DNA of 64,000 bases from Rana temporaria (GCF_905171775.1 NC_053494.1:158026456-158090455); one strand, 5' to 3'; shown: positions 27,301-32,978, numbered from the stretch's first letter. A program made the numbers and translations. The notes: generated by a model not told the origin, from the sequence alone.

Positions 27301-30300
27301 GCTTGCATTGACATAGCGTTTGTATTCATAACTAAAGGTCTTGTTGAAGAGCCTACCAAGCAAGTTATGCTGAAAACTGGTGGTGAAGCTAGTCTGCTTG
27401 AAAGCTTGTCTCTTCAATCCATGCAAGCATCTGCCTCCAGACAAGAAGCCTCCTTCAGCAGTAGCAGCAGTGGTAGTATTTCTGAATCAAAATTTTCCAG
27501 TATGTCTTCGATGAAAGAAGCGTCCTTTATGGAAATGCACTCTAGCAGCATGATGGAATCCTCCAGCATAAGACATATGGAAAGTTCCTCCAGCAGAATG
27601 TTATCTGCAGGATTCAGAGGTAAGCACGCAGCATGAATGTTCTGTTTCCCTCTTTTAGGCTGCAAAAAGAAAAAATGGACAATAAATGACTTATCCTTCC
27701 TTAATGTCACTGCAAAATGGCTGAAACTTTTCTCCCCACTGTTAAATTTGGCTGATGGTGTGTAGGGAAAAGAACGTTTCTCTTCCTTATTGGATATCAT
27801 TAAAGAAAATTAAAAGTCAGCAGCTACAAAAGAAGAGATATGTTATCATAATCAATATTAAGTTTGATTTACCACTATACAGCATATATTTTTTAACTTC
27901 TCAGAAAATCTTTAAAGTCCCAGCTCTGTTCATTTGTACTTTTAGAAATCATATAATTCAGTATTTGCAACTCAAAAGTTTTGTATATTGTAGAACTTAT
28001 CATCACCATTACCTAAATATGCCTTATAAATTGCTACTTTGGTATGCTTGTAAAGCATTAAAAGTGCCATGCAGACTTCTTACTGCAATAGATACTAAGG
28101 GGGTTATTTACTAAAGGCAAACCCATTTTGCACTAAAAGTGCAAGCTACAAGTGCACTTGAAATTGCACTGGAAGTGCAGTCGCTGTAGATCAGAGGGGG
28201 ACATGCAAGGAAAATAAAAAACAGCATTTTAGTTTGCACATGGTTGGATAATAAAATCAGCAGAGCTTCCCCTCATTTCAGATCTTCCTCTTAGATTTAC
28301 AGCGACTGCACTTCCAAGAGCAATTTCAAGTGCACTTTGCACTTGTAGTGGAAAGTCGATTTGCCTTTTCATAAATAACCCCCTATATATTCAACTAACA
28401 AAGCATACACATCACTCTCTCATGTCATACTGGCATGTAATTTAAAGAACTTTTCTTCAACAGTAATCCCAATAAAATGTGGGAAACTTACCAGCTAACT
28501 GCAAAGGGATTGTAAGATTTGAAAACGATGAAAACACCAGTGTTATTATGTATTTAACCACTTCCCCTCTAGGGCCATTTTGTTTCATTTTGCACACACA
28601 TGTTAAAATCAACATTTTCCCTATTAAATAACTGAAAGGATAAGTTTACCTTATATATAAATATAATAATTGCACATAACTTTGCATTTATTTTAATTTT
28701 TTCTACAGGAGCCTGCTAAGCATTGTACCTTCAATCAATGGATCTCTGGTGCAATGTTAGATTCTTGCACACTTTCCCTCCAGCTTTCTGCCCATACCTC
28801 TGTATGGGCTTTCAGTGAGAAAGCTGGAGAAAGCCTGAATGAACTACAAGTGTGCTGATCAGTGCGCTCATAGTTCATTAAGAACTATAAACAGTCTGCT
28901 GGGATTGGAGATGGGACTTGTAGTTTCTTGATTCACATGATTTGCTGTCATGGTGGGTGAGATAGGAAAGTGTTCTGTGTTGAAAAATCCTACATGTTAC
29001 ACCCTAAATACAGGTTGAAAGGTTAATTTAACCTTTAACACCTTTACTTAAAATAAAATGCTTGTAGTTGCAATTTATTATTTTGCACAATATCAGTGCA
29101 ACTGTTTATAACAAATATACACTAAAATGTATTTTAGTGCACTGCTTAGAGCTGAGTGCTGCTGGGTTCACACTGTGCAGTGTAGATTGAAGAATGGCAA
29201 GCACAGTAAAAGTGATCAGCTGCCCCAGATGACTTAAAGAATAGATCTGTGCCAGCTGCCTAACTAGATAGAGAGTACTATGCAGCACTCCTTTGAGAAC
29301 TTCTCAGAAAAGTCCCAGTTCTGTTCATCCACACTTCCAGAAATCATATGCAGTGGAACCTCGGATTGCGAGTAACTTGGTTTACGAGCATTCTGCAATA
29401 CAAGCTATTTAAAAAAAAAAAATCGGACCCGCTTTTCGAGCGTTGTCTCGCAAGACAAGCAAGATTCAAGCCACTCGGGTGTTCAGTACCGCATGTGGCC
29501 AGAGGTGCGGGGGCGCCGGAGATGCTCGAAAACACTCAGACACTAGGAGACGCTTGGAGATGCTGGGAGACACTCGGAAACACTCTCTGAGTGTCTCCAA
29601 GCGTCTCTGAGTGTTTTCGGTGCCCCCACACCTCTGGCCACATGTGGTACTGCATAGACAAGCAGTGGCTGTGGAATGGATTATCTGAGTTTCCATTATT
29701 TCCTATGGAAAAAACTCGCTTTGATATACAAGTGCTTTGGATTACAAGCATTCTTCTGGACCGAATTATGCTCGTAATCCAAGTTATTACTGTAATTCAG
29801 TATTTGCAACTAAAATGTTTGTATATTGTAGAACTTATTACCAGTACCTAAATATGTCTTATAAATTGCTACTTTGGTATGCTTGTAAAGCATTAAAAAT
29901 GTCATACAGACTTCTTATTGCAATGGACACTGCATATTCAACTAGAAAAACATACACACCGCTCTCTCATGTCATACTGGCATGCGATTTAAAGAACTTC
30001 TCTTCTAAATCCCAATAAAATATTAGTTATTACAGGTCCTGAAAATAATTGGACCATAAGATTATATAAATGAAAACTTAAGACATTATTAACTGACAGA
30101 ATTTCCCTCCTTCAGCAGCTCGAACGGATTTTTTTTTTTTTTTATAACGCAGCAGTATGGTCTTACTGCAAACATACTACTGCTTATGAAAAAAAAAAAA
30201 ATAGAGACACATTTATAAATCACTGTGATGTGCTTTACAGATATGCATTATGTTCTGTTTTTTTTTCAGAAATCCAAAACAGGTGAATCCCTATTCATTC

Positions 30301-32960
30301 CAATAAATGGTAAATAAAAAAGAAGTCTTGGGAGGAAAAGAAGCCCAGTCTCATGACCTGGGGTTGTCATGAGGGTTGTGCAGAGAAAACCACAGGCTTC
30401 AAATGCAGCTCTATTTTTGTTGGCACTGCATAGAAATTAATGAAATGTTACACTGTGACATTTCAATAAAGTTAAAAAGAAAAGTGCTCTGCTGTGTTTT
30501 ATTCTGAAGGTAGTGTGAACTGGTCTAAACAAAGCACAAAGAGCAAAGGACTCATCACTGGTATTTCCTGTGGTCTACAGCTGATCTTTTCCCGGATACT
30601 GATTTACCATGCCTTGTTCTGCACTGCATTCTTATGTGGAGGTAGTCACCTTGATGTCGCTTTTGCTTTTTCAAATCAGAACCTCCAGCAAGAACAACAG
30701 TGAGCAGTATAGTAGTGACATCACCAAATCTCCTGGCTTAATCTCACATTGCAGATGTACAGCTATGAGGCTGTAGACCAGGGTTTATCAACCAGAATTC
30801 CATGAAACCTGAAGGTTCCTCAATGGAACCCTAGGGAATCCTTGAGCAATGTGTGCCTTTTAGATAGGTAGCTACTAACATCATTGATCTTTTTAGCTAT
30901 ACGCCCGGGGGGGGGGGGGGGCATTCTTCCTAATGACCACAAGTGTAAGGAGCATTCTTCCCAATAAAGGGGTTGTAAAGGTTTGTTTTTTTATTTTCTT
31001 AATAGGTTCCTTTAAGCCAGGGGTGCCCAACCTTTTGAAGAGCAAGGGCCACTTAAGCGACTTGCTAACCGGTCGTGGGCCACAATGAGCGGAGCGGGTG
31101 GATGGCAGCCCACTCTACTCCTATAGAGCATACTCTACTACTTTTTTTTTTAGCGAACCGGATTGGAGGTAGGGGGTTTGTAAACGGACACAGGGCCATT
31201 TGCATCTGCCACTCCTTAGAGGTGAATGGAGGGTCCAATTGGGTCGGATTGACTGTGTGAAAGGGGCCTAAGGCTGCTTTCACACTGATGCACTGTTGAC
31301 CCGCACGGCAAGTGCAGCACAGTTCACCTGTGGCTTTCCTGCAGGTTAGCTGCACTTTGCCATAGACTTCTATTATATCCTGTAGGTGTGATGCACTTTC
31401 AGAAAGCTCACCAATCTCACAGGTAATAGAAGTCTATGGCTCGGTGCAGGTAACCCGCAGGTGCACTGCTCTGCACCTGCGGATCAGTTTAAAAGCAGCC
31501 CAGTAGCCACTTACCTTTAATAACAGTATTCTATCCATTCCAGAGCAGGAGGTCGCGGGCCACTGGTTGGGCACCCCTGCTTTAAGCTAGTGCATTGTTG
31601 GTTCACTTTTCCTTCGATTTCCCTTCTAAATGTTTTTTTTCTTTGTTTTCTTTGTCTGAATTTCTCACTTCCTGTTCCTCCTCAGTAAGCTGTTCAGTAA
31701 GCTGTTCTGGCTGACTAACCACCGCTCGGATGACGGTGGAAAGCTTACTGAGGAGAAACAGGAAGTGAGAAATTCAGACAAAGAAAAAAAAACATTTAGA
31801 AGGGAAATTGAAAGAAAAGGTAATTGAACCAACAATGCACTTGCTTAAAGGAACCTATTTAGAAAATAAAAAACAAACCTTTACAACCCTTTTAACTATC
31901 AGACTGATGTATCATGAGTTGTAGATATGGTAAGTTTTAACAGGGGTTCCCTGAGTCCAGAAAGTTATTTCAAGGGTTCCTCCATATTGAAAAAGGTTGA
32001 GAAAGGCTGCTGTAGACACTAGTACATAGGCACCCTTGCACACCAGAAAATGTGCTGCTATTTTTTAGTAATAATTTCAGAAAAAAGGGTACTGCTAAGA
32101 CACATTTAGCATTTCACTTTTTGAATTCAGTTCCACTTTATAAAAAAAAGGTAATATATAAATTTGGGCGTAATTTCCTAAAAACTGCTATTAAAGTGCT
32201 TGTAAACCCTGTTACACCACTTGTACCTACAGGTAAGCCTATAAAAAGGCTTACCTGTAGGTACTGTAAATATCTCCTAAACCTGCATGGTTTAGAAGAT
32301 ATTTACCATATACGCTTGCGCCAACGTGATCGGCGCATGCACACTCAAGAAACAGTTTGATTGTGTAGTTTCTAAAGGGCTTGTGCAGTGACCGGCGGCT
32401 CCCACTCACAAGCGCGGAAGTGACGTCATCGCGGCTCTGGCCAATCACAGCGCCGGAGCCCGCAAACCCAAAAATAACCCTGGGAGACATGTCGCCGGTC
32501 ACATCGGTGTACAGGGACTGCTGCAACAGCTTTCGATCTAAGGTAAGTATTTCATATTGAGCTAGTATGTGATGCATACTAGCTCATTATACCTTTGTCT
32601 TGCAGGGTTTTTTTCTTTTTTACATGGGTTTAACTGTTTATACTTTACTTTCCATTTAAAGGGAGCTCACCCAAGATTGAAGCGCTTCCATCTGATGTCA
32701 GCATTGATGCAGGAAAGGTTCTCACGGTAGCCTGTGCCTTTGCTGGAGAACCCACCCCAGATGTTGCATGGTCTCATTCTGGGAGATCTGTCCCTACCGA
32801 AGAACAGAAGGGCCGAGTTCACATCGAAACATCTGAAGACTTGACCACCCTAACCATCACGGATGTTCAAAAGAGAGACGGGGGGCGTTACACACTGAAG
32901 CTATCAAATGATTTCGGATCGGATTCTGCGTCTGTGAATATCAATGTTCGAACACCCTAA
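89..32960 (+). CDS. TTN: Titin, 3' part of gene: 32 coding exons (A-band, kinase, M-band)
   Basis: Joined exons encode roughly 6,460 residues of titin, the giant sarcomeric protein that spans Z-disc to M-band, sets thick-filament length and scaffolds the M-band. Seen directly: a regular alternation of Ig and Fn3 domains in an 11-domain super-repeat, a kinase with HFDIRPEN and EFG motifs, M-band Ig domains with KSP-type linkers, a Ser-rich exon and a terminal M10-like Ig ending in TAA. Exons 1-28 and 31 have lengths divisible by three and phase 1 at both ends; exon 29 runs phase 1 to 0 and exon 30 phase 0 to 1. All introns are GT/AG. The 5' part of the gene lies outside the window. Assignment is certain at family level. 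Confidence 0.98.
603..890 (+). CDS. TTN: Titin exon 2: Ig domain
   Basis: I-set Ig domain of 96 codons. It opens with APQIDV and carries the A-band Ig signatures KAG, GKPLP and EWFKNGKE, ending in the VQMLG linker to the next Fn3. The acceptor TTATAG lies before 603 and the donor GTAAGT is at 891. The intron before it (386-602) contains an AT-rich stretch and no other feature. Confidence 0.95.
982..1281 (+). CDS. TTN: Titin exon 3: Fn3 domain
   Basis: First Fn3 after an Ig domain, opening DKPGPP. This position in the super-repeat typically carries VEKRETSR and the NKYGVGDPLESEP ending, both present here. Boundaries are TATAG before 982 and GTATGT at 1282, phase 1-1. Confidence 0.95.
1367..1669 (+). 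CDS. TTN: Titin exon 4: Fn3 domain
   Basis: Second Fn3 of the triplet, opening TPGPPSIPEV and closing with the YKAVDPIG linker. It carries LEKRDKKSLRW, a sequence type that recurs at the same place in the other super-repeats (compare the start of exon 10 and exon 15). Phase 1-1, donor GTAAGG. Confidence 0.95.
1778..2083 (+). CDS. TTN: Titin exon 5: Fn3 domain
   Basis: Third Fn3 of the block, opening DKPGQATKLKIVDSTKSS. It has acidic EVREGESEEW in place of the VEKR motif, as is usual for the Fn3 that precedes the next super-repeat. It ends in AKDILG, donor GTATGC at 2084. This closes the partial super-repeat at the left edge of the window. Confidence 0.95.
2170..3936 (+). CDS. TTN: Titin exon 6: six-domain exon (Ig-Fn-Fn-Ig-Fn-Fn)
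   Basis: A 1,767-bp exon (589 codons), large for this gene. It encodes the first six domains of super-repeat 1: Ig (starting EEPEIDLD), Fn3 (from DTPAECQKL), Fn3 (from IPGPIRDL), Ig (from TPEADISEI), Fn3 (from LGPPSKPKG) and Fn3 (from RPPGPPGKP). Five introns present between equivalent domains in super-repeat 3 are absent here. Acceptor TTACAG before 2170, donor GTAAGT at 3937. Confidence 0.96.
4020..4313 (+). CDS. TTN: Titin exon 7: Fn3 domain
   Basis: Third Fn3 of the middle block in super-repeat 1. It opens DPPGTPDYIDVTRE, with YSIEKRQGKDRWLRC and FEFRIIARNAVG. It ends RDES plus one base, donor GTAAGC at 4314. The following intron contains a MITE (4347-4823). Confidence 0.95.
4347..4823 (+). 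mobile_element. MITE with TTAAAGCGGAGGTCC ends, family M1
   Basis: Palindrome-ended element inside titin intron 7. The left end TTAAAGCGGAGGTCC pairs with the right end GGTGGACCTCCACTTTAA. The interior is GC-richer than the intron, has a hairpin around AATACCTGTATTATACAGGTATC (about 4702-4727), and has open frames on both strands that look like chance. A diverged copy of the same family lies inverted at 46,433-46,874. No transposase is present, so it is non-autonomous. Confidence 0.8.
5045..5332 (+). CDS. TTN: Titin exon 8: Ig domain
   Basis: Ig domain opening APSIEFGPEHF, with VKAGES, KGRPVPQVVW and the Y-S-V-E-A-K-N core. It is the third Ig of super-repeat 1. Acceptor TTCACAG before 5045, donor GTAAGA at 5333. 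Confidence 0.95.
5485..5784 (+). CDS. TTN: Titin exon 9: Fn3 domain
   Basis: First Fn3 after the Ig of exon 8. It opens DTPGPVGGPI and has VIEKRETSRLSW and NKFGVGKPLDSDP, the position-specific signature also seen in exons 3 and 14. In the DGG loop the usual third glycine is followed by CA (DGCAVI), a small deviation. Phase 1-1. Confidence 0.95.
5866..7932 (+). CDS. TTN: Titin exon 10: seven-domain exon (Fn-Fn-Ig-Fn-Fn-Ig-Fn)
   Basis: A 2,067-bp exon (689 codons), the largest A-band exon in the window. Domains in order are Fn3 (VPDAPGVP) and Fn3 (PPSAPSIVKV), which end super-repeat 1. Then Ig (SPEIDIDANF), Fn3 (DSPGPPGPI), Fn3 (EPAPPKRLDI), Ig (EPTADLSGI) and Fn3 (GRPGAATGPI) begin super-repeat 2. 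The exon therefore spans a super-repeat boundary. Donor GTAAGA at 7933. Confidence 0.96.
8033..8335 (+). CDS. TTN: Titin exon 11: Fn3 domain
   Basis: Fn3 opening VPPSPPTRPEV, with IEKKERNTILW and GLEYQFRVYALNAAG. The motif IEKKERN also marks the equivalent domain in exon 6 (EKKERNSILW). Donor GTAAGT at 8336. The next intron (8336-8663) shows no repeat or gene. Confidence 0.95.
8664..8969 (+). CDS. TTN: Titin exon 12: Fn3 domain
   Basis: Third Fn3 of the middle block of super-repeat 2. It opens DPPGKPEVTD, with VERKPFNETGDGRW, a slightly longer loop than its neighbours, and YEFRVLAKNASG. Phase 1-1, donor GTAAGT. Confidence 0.95.
9060..9350 (+). CDS. TTN: Titin exon 13: Ig domain
   Basis: Ig domain opening APPKAELDS, with VRAGSDLVL, GKPEPKVFW and YTLTVKNASG. 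Third Ig of super-repeat 2, equivalent to exon 8. Acceptor TTTTAG, donor GTAAGT. Confidence 0.95.
9445..9744 (+). CDS. TTN: Titin exon 14: Fn3 domain
   Basis: Fn3 opening DSPGACAGKI, with VERRETSRLNW and NKYGPGVPLESEP, matching the position-specific signature of exons 3 and 9. Phase 1-1, donor GTAAGT at 9745. Confidence 0.95.
9834..10139 (+). CDS. TTN: Titin exon 15: Fn3 domain
   Basis: Fn3 opening AIPSPPGAPEAVGVGKD, with VDKREKKSVRW and YQFRVSAVNAAG. Equivalent to exon 4 and to the first domain of exon 10. Donor GTAAGA at 10140. Confidence 0.95.
10140..11223. other. Titin intron 15 (1.08 kb) with repeat remnants
   Basis: No gene is seen. The part from about 10,440 to 11,000 looks like composite old repeat sequence: a GTGTGCACAGCCT stretch, an imperfect GGGTGTGCCCAGGCACACC palindrome near 10,707, and a purine-rich segment with CCTCCTGTCC. 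No clean ends or target duplications could be found. Confidence 0.5.
11224..11529 (+). CDS. TTN: Titin exon 16: Fn3 domain
   Basis: Last Fn3 of super-repeat 2, opening YVPAAPSFPRVVDTTKTS. Like exon 5 it has an acidic LEVQEEGTEQW in place of VEKR. It ends VERIG, donor GTATGT at 11,530. Confidence 0.95.
11613..11894 (+). CDS. TTN: Titin exon 17: Ig domain
   Basis: First Ig of super-repeat 3, opening EIPDLELAD, with VRAGGSLRL, GRPSPVITW and YVIEAVNQSG. In super-repeats 1 and 2 the equivalent Ig is fused into large exons; here it stands alone (282 bp). Confidence 0.95.
12016..12609 (+). CDS. TTN: Titin exon 18: two Fn3 domains
   Basis: A 594-bp exon with two Fn3 domains, from DSPGPCGAV and from VPMVPQKLEV. 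The first has IERREAAMRAF in the VEKR position. The second has the shorter IEACRAGTEKW loop. Acceptor CATAG before 12,016, donor GTACAG at 12,610. Confidence 0.95.
12693..12980 (+). CDS. TTN: Titin exon 19: Ig domain
   Basis: Ig domain opening VLPSIDLAGI, with VPSGRPIEL, GRPPPAVAW and YTLELKNTTG. Second Ig of super-repeat 3. Acceptor TTATAG, donor GTGAGT. Confidence 0.95.
13073..13372 (+). CDS. TTN: Titin exon 20: Fn3 domain
   Basis: Fn3 opening DKPGPPIGPI, with VEQRDAHRPGW and TNRFGIGSFLQSE. The usual VEKR is VEQR here. Phase 1-1, donor GTAAGT at 13,373. Confidence 0.95.
13501..13803 (+). CDS. TTN: Titin exon 21: Fn3 domain
   Basis: Fn3 opening SIPGPSETPQVFDV, with IERKEVRADRW. The otherwise nearly invariant YEFRV/YQFRV strand reads YEHRV in this domain. 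Phase 1-1, donor GTAAAT. Confidence 0.95.
13967..14269 (+). CDS. TTN: Titin exon 22: Fn3 domain
   Basis: Fn3 opening APPAKPQNPRV, with LIEMQKVDQYEW and YRFHVLACNAGG. The loop has EEGGSKV in place of the typical DGGSKV. Donor GTAAGA at 14,270. Confidence 0.95.
14358..14942 (+). CDS. TTN: Titin exon 23: Ig + Fn3
   Basis: A 585-bp exon with an Ig (AYPDYELDEKY, KGKPIPVCKW, YDLLLENKCG) and an Fn3 (GSPDPPVGPL, VERREVPKAAW). These are the third Ig of super-repeat 3 and its first Fn3. Donor GTAAGT at 14,943. Confidence 0.95.
15015..15776 (+). mobile_element. Diverged copy of the TTAACCACTTAA repeat family (family B) in titin intron 23
   Basis: Starts TTTAACCACGTCAGCCCCGG and shares the family core (GAGCTTTCTTTTGGTGG and TTTGATCACCTCTG at about 15,165-15,196) with copies at 36.8, 54.5 and 61.3 kb. 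It is more decayed than those copies and lacks their GC-rich right half. The right border is approximate. Non-coding. It fills most of the 1.06-kb intron. Confidence 0.75.
16007..16312 (+). CDS. TTN: Titin exon 24: Fn3 domain
   Basis: Fn3 opening NVPEPPNNAPEIVDATKSS, with IDRKETTTDKW and YQFRIIAQNDIG. Acceptor TTGCAG before 16,007, donor GTAAGC at 16,313. Confidence 0.95.
16400..16699 (+). CDS. TTN: Titin exon 25: Fn3 domain
   Basis: Last Fn3 of super-repeat 3, opening DKPSQPGEIEV, with VEYRQSGDSAW and YEFRVFAENETG. After this domain the regular super-repeat pattern stops and the paired-Ig pattern near the kinase begins. Confidence 0.95.
16798..17373 (+). CDS. TTN: Titin exon 26: two Ig domains (edge of A-band)
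   Basis: Two tandem Ig domains, from GEAPGLRQEI (with the classical YTCVAVNDAG core) and from VPQFHPGFPL (with YKVQLGNTFG). By position they correspond to the first two of the seven domains before the kinase (A164-A165 in human numbering, from knowledge). Phase 1-1. Confidence 0.94.
17479..17784 (+). CDS. TTN: Titin exon 27: Fn3 domain
   Basis: Fn3 opening DKPDKPTGPLVV, with VERREAKEGEEW and YYFRVSAQNLYG. It lies between two Ig pairs, positionally A166. Donor GTAAGC at 17,785. Confidence 0.94.
17874..18467 (+). CDS. TTN: Titin exon 28: Fn3 + Ig (A167-A168 equivalent)
   Basis: Fn3 (EKPGQPAKPVV, LEKREKKQNKW) followed by an Ig (VPIRAPQFKEEL, GHPKPVVKWFKQGKEI, YQVRATNQGG). In mammals the A168-A169 Ig pair just before the kinase is the docking site for MuRF ubiquitin ligases. 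The pairing is preserved here across the exon 28/29 junction. Confidence 0.95.
18560..24459 (+). CDS. TTN: Titin exon 29: A169-A170, titin kinase, M-band Ig domains M1-M6, M8 and first half of M9
   Basis: A 5,900-bp exon. In order: Ig A169 (18,560-18,860), Fn3 A170 (to ~19,145), kinase (~19,240-20,020) with glycine loop LGHGQFG, AKF lysine, catalytic Asp in HFDIRPEN (19,606) and EFG for DFG (19,666), then the autoinhibitory tail to ~20,160. M1 (~20,190-20,475), M2 (~20,560-20,850) and M3 (~20,880-21,165) follow. A long Arg/Ser/Pro-rich linker (is2) runs to ~22,600. M4 (to ~22,905), M5 (~23,185-23,460), a KSP linker (~23,461-23,640) and M6 (~23,640-23,925) come next. After a short linker come the human-M8-like Ig (~24,061-24,330) and the start of M9. 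The human M7 Ig is not found. The kinase is a stretch-related scaffold kinase/pseudokinase. Donor GTAAGT at 24,460, phase 0. Confidence 0.97.
24554..24707 (+). CDS. TTN: Titin exon 30: second half of Ig M9
   Basis: A 154-bp exon that completes the Ig begun at the end of exon 29. It has IYSLEIRNTT and YTIKTKNYHGQCSA, very close to the corresponding human segment. Acceptor TTGTAG before 24,554, donor GTAAGT at 24,708. It enters in phase 0 and leaves in phase 1, the only phase change in the window and conserved in logic with human. Confidence 0.95.
24839..24866 (+). other. Perfect 12-bp intronic hairpin carrying a donor-like GGTGAGT
   Basis: AAATAACTCACC, loop CCAC, GGTGAGTTATTT. This is a 12-bp perfect stem in titin intron 30, 132 bases after the exon 30 donor. 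The right arm contains GGTGAGT, a consensus-like 5' splice site that the stem would bury. Function is unknown and chance is possible. Confidence 0.6.
25108..25589 (-). mobile_element. MITE with TTAAAGTGATTGTAAAGTC ends, family M2 (intron 30)
   Basis: The left end TTTAAGGAGTTGTAAAGG pairs with the right end GACTTTACAATCACTTTAA. Inside is a perfect 12-bp hairpin, ATCTTCATGCAT / ATGCATGAAGAT, near 25,138. The GC-rich centre has GGGGGCGGGGGCCTGG. A second copy lies in the opposite orientation at 51,446-52,018. No transposase. Confidence 0.8.
26290..27290 (-). repeat. Old family-B-like repeat split by a MITE
   Basis: On the - strand the flanks of the 26,461-27,149 element read as a family B fragment. 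ATACCACCAAAAGAAAGC lies on the left (about 26,441-26,458). ATTTTGTTTGGG and GCAATTGTC lie on the right (about 27,175-27,215). The same order is seen intact at 62.1 kb. Outer borders are approximate. Confidence 0.6.
26461..27149. mobile_element. Foldback MITE with GTTTCYCCGAAAATAAG ends, TA target duplication
   Basis: The left end CCCTGTTTCTCCGAAAATAAG pairs with the right end CTTATTTTCGGGGAAACACGG. Each is flanked by TA, which suggests a Tc1/mariner-type insertion. A second inner inverted pair brackets the centre: GTAATCCGTTCTGTAAAAAG near 26,575 and CTTTTTACAGAACGGATTAC near 26,930. About 690 bp, no coding capacity. Its ends resemble a MITE type widespread in vertebrates. Confidence 0.8.
27338..27619 (+). 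CDS. TTN: Titin exon 31: Ser-rich M-band insertion is7 (Mex5 equivalent)
   Basis: A 282-bp exon opening LVEEPTKQV. About 40% of residues are serine, with many Met and Glu (runs such as SSSSSGSISES and SSSRMLSAGFRG). It matches the human Mex5/is7 exon in position, composition and length class (human about 303 bp). That human exon is alternatively spliced in a muscle-dependent way and contains a calpain-3 binding site (knowledge). Skipping it keeps the frame, since it is phase 1-1. Confidence 0.93.
27889..28480 (+). repeat. Segmental duplicate, copy 1 (titin intron 31)
   Basis: Starts with AACTTCTCAGAAAA and includes TTCAGTATTTGCAACT, TGTATATTGTAGAACTTAT, TATAAATTGCTACTTTGGTA and CTCTCATGTCATACTGGCATG. 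The same landmarks in the same order occur at 29,285-30,025. This copy is interrupted by a MITE at 28,099-28,383 that the other copy lacks. Confidence 0.85.
28099..28383. mobile_element. MITE with GGGGGTTATTTA ends
   Basis: The inverted ends GGGGGTTATTTACTAAAGGCAAA and GCCTTTTCATAAATAACCCCC are followed by inner inverted GCACTTGAAATTGC-type sequence. The whole 285 bp is a near-palindrome. Its insertion point is shown by the uninterrupted copy near 29,925-29,940, where sequence runs directly from GACACT into CATATTCAACT. Confidence 0.88.
28631..29039 (+). mobile_element. MITE of the ATAAGTTTAC/AAACTTAT type, family M3
   Basis: Begins near GGATAAGTTTACCTT and ends GGTTAATTTAACCTTTAA. It shares GCTTTCTGCCCATAC, GTTCATTAAGAACTA and ATTCAC segments with the element at 55,430-55,956, in the same order and orientation. 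The two are diverged copies of one non-autonomous family. Confidence 0.7.
29285..30025 (+). repeat. Segmental duplicate, copy 2
   Basis: Second copy of the 27,889-28,480 segment, about 1.4 kb downstream. The match runs AACTTCTCAGAAAAG..AGAAATCATAT, is broken by an inserted element (29,351-29,792), then resumes at TAATTCAGTATTTGCAACT and runs to CAATAAAATATTA. Divergence is visible but alignment is unambiguous by eye. Confidence 0.85.
29351..29792. mobile_element. MITE starting CAGTGGAACCTCGGATT
   Basis: The left end CAGTGGAACCTCGGATTGCGAG and the right end CTCGTAATCCAAGTTATTACTG are imperfect inverted copies. The interior has mirror-image GGAGACGCTTGGAGAC/GTCTCCAAGCGTCTC sequence around 29,545-29,610. 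It sits inside duplicate copy 2, and copy 1 provides the empty site (ATCATATAATTCAG). Confidence 0.82.
30965..31894. mobile_element. Foldback MITE (middle of the nest)
   Basis: A long inverted repeat. TAAAGGGGTTGTAAAGGTTTG at the left mirrors CAAACCTTTACAACCCTTTTA at the right. The arms continue inward (GAATTTCTCACTTCCTGTT / AACAGGAAGTGAGAAATTC) to a small centre near 31,725. The left arm is split by the inner hAT element. Confidence 0.88.
31010..31587. mobile_element. hAT-type MITE (inner of the nest) with CTTTAAGC target duplication
   Basis: Exact 8-bp duplications CTTTAAGC (31,010-31,017 and 31,580-31,587) enclose an element of 562 bp. It starts CAGGGGTGCCCAACC and ends GGTTGGGCACCCCTG, a perfect 15-bp inverted repeat. 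No transposase frame. Confidence 0.95.
32191..32636 (+). mobile_element. MITE with TTAAAGTGCTTGTAAACCC end, family M4, abutting the last titin exon
   Basis: The left end TTAAAGTGCTTGTAAACCCTG mirrors a decayed right end ACATGGGTTTAAC. It contains the hairpin GTACCTACAGGTAAGCCT / AGGCTTACCTGTAGGTAC (32,223-32,265). The right border is about 25 bases from the M10 exon acceptor. A shorter, inverted copy of the family is at 48,503-48,731. Confidence 0.78.
32662..32960 (+). CDS. TTN: Titin exon 32: C-terminal Ig domain M10 and stop
   Basis: The last 98 residues plus TAA, opening SSPKIEALPSDVSID. It contains GKVLTVACAFAGEPTPDVAW, DLTTLTITDVQKRDGG and NDFGSDSASVNI, ending NVRTP. It is nearly collinear with human M10, the Ig that binds obscurin and OBSL1 and is hit by tibial muscular dystrophy mutations (knowledge). 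The acceptor TTTAAAG has a weak pyrimidine run (TTTACTTTCCATTTAAAG). Confidence 0.97.
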
Positions 32961-32978
32961 GTTATTGATCGTTTACAT

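Larger units (their letters stand above)
30771..32017. mobile_element. hAT-type MITE (outer of a three-level nest) with CTGTAGAC target duplication
   Basis: An exact 8-bp duplication CTGTAGAC lies at 30,771-30,778 and 32,010-32,017. Inside it the ends are CAGGGTTTATCAACC and GGTTGAGAAAGGCTG, inverted with three mismatches. An 8-bp duplication with CAG-starting ends is the hAT hallmark. The element's own sequence is about 300 bp; the remainder is two later insertions. Confidence 0.92.
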
